Below are positions 59,601 through 60,000 of a DNA stretch of 60,000 nt, piece by piece (within the stretch, counting starts at the first letter, position 1; the number at the start of each line of letters is the position of its first letter). The stretch covers positions 4,280,001 to 4,340,000 of the forward strand of contig CAIIXF020000009.1 in the NCBI GenBank assembly GCA_903813345.2. The letters are read 5' to 3'. Under the pieces are notes generated by a model. The model worked only from the letters and a program-made list of their open reading frames with translations. It was not told the DNA's origin and ran no database searches. Position numbers and translations under genes: made by a program. This DNA comes from Owenia fusiformis (Eukaryota; Annelida; Polychaeta; Sabellida; Oweniidae).

Positions 59601-60000
59601 TACACTCCCCTCCATAAGTTTGGCAACCTTTTTCTCTCATTGAACTACGTGTTAAAGCCTCTTTACCTTTGAATTTTTATTTACTTAACCTGCGATGAAA
59701 ATACTTATACTATTGATGGAAACGTAATTTGACTTTAATTCCAATACCTCCAAATTTTCTCAATTTTTTTCCTCAATTGCAATAGGTAGAAAATTGATGA
59801 TGAATTTGATGAATTTTTGAAAATCGACATTCCCATTTTAACCAATGGGAAATGGTAGGTTTGCCGCAAGTCATATGACAGAATATCCATCCATCCGAGT
59901 CCTTGCAAAAAATACGAGTTAGGCAGGTAATTGAATTTGCTAACTTTATTTAACAAAAAATTGATATGTTTCTTCAGGTTCAACAAAGTTATAGGGCTTT
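59601..60000. repeat. Dispersed element, copy 2, cut by the window edge
   Basis: The segment starts TACACTCCCCTCCATAAG and follows copy 1 (44328 on) for about 270 bases. It then continues with a part that matches copy 1 only in reverse complement (59885-60000 against about 44795-44912). It runs off the right edge, so its true end is not seen. Confidence 0.65.

Overview
The window is AT-rich nuclear DNA of an animal. Coding exons are short and end in GT/AG splice sites, the genes encode metazoan extracellular and membrane proteins, and introns and intergenic DNA are full of decayed transposons. The families seen (multi-EGF membrane protein, metazoan substrate-binding-protein-like protein, Methuselah-type receptor, molybdo-flavoenzyme, calcium-channel-gamma-like protein) and the mariner, hAT and foldback elements suggest a marine invertebrate such as a mollusc, brachiopod or lancelet-grade animal. 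The sequence does not fix the species. Gene models were built by hand by joining exons whose reading phase and splice sites agree.

Layout. 1-4200: no recognisable gene. 4200-5520: 5'-truncated LINE. 5925-6310: a lone copy of the last exon of the EGF gene further right, the trace of a tandem paralogue. 9400-18159 (+): a complete 15-exon gene (876 residues) for a type I membrane protein with a signal peptide, a Cys/Trp-rich N-terminal region, 11 EGF repeats, one membrane span and a short acidic tail. 18659-19825 (+): an intronless secreted, probably GPI-anchored protein resembling bacterial type-2 substrate-binding proteins, broken by one in-frame TAA. 21107-43618 (-): a complete 33-exon xanthine dehydrogenase/aldehyde oxidase family gene whose 3975 coding bases stay in phase through every junction (1324 residues). 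Its introns hold mariner, hAT, LINE, SINE and foldback elements and a decayed duplicate of one exon. 44-53 kb: repeats and no convincing gene. 53250-56483 (+): a single-exon 7TM receptor with an Arg/Glu-rich repeat and a somatomedin-B-like module. 57640-58025 (-): the last exon of a calcium-channel-gamma/TARP-like gene that continues past the right edge.

No operon-like arrangement exists and the genes look functionally independent. The most unusual points are: an oxidase-family enzyme that keeps both iron-sulphur clusters and the catalytic Glu but lacks the residues that orient purines; a duplicated exon in that gene that would act as a poison exon if spliced; the in-frame stop in the substrate-binding-like gene; the orphan paralogous exon at 6.1 kb; and several long palindromic elements, one about 1 kb long with CAC ends and a 5-bp target duplication.
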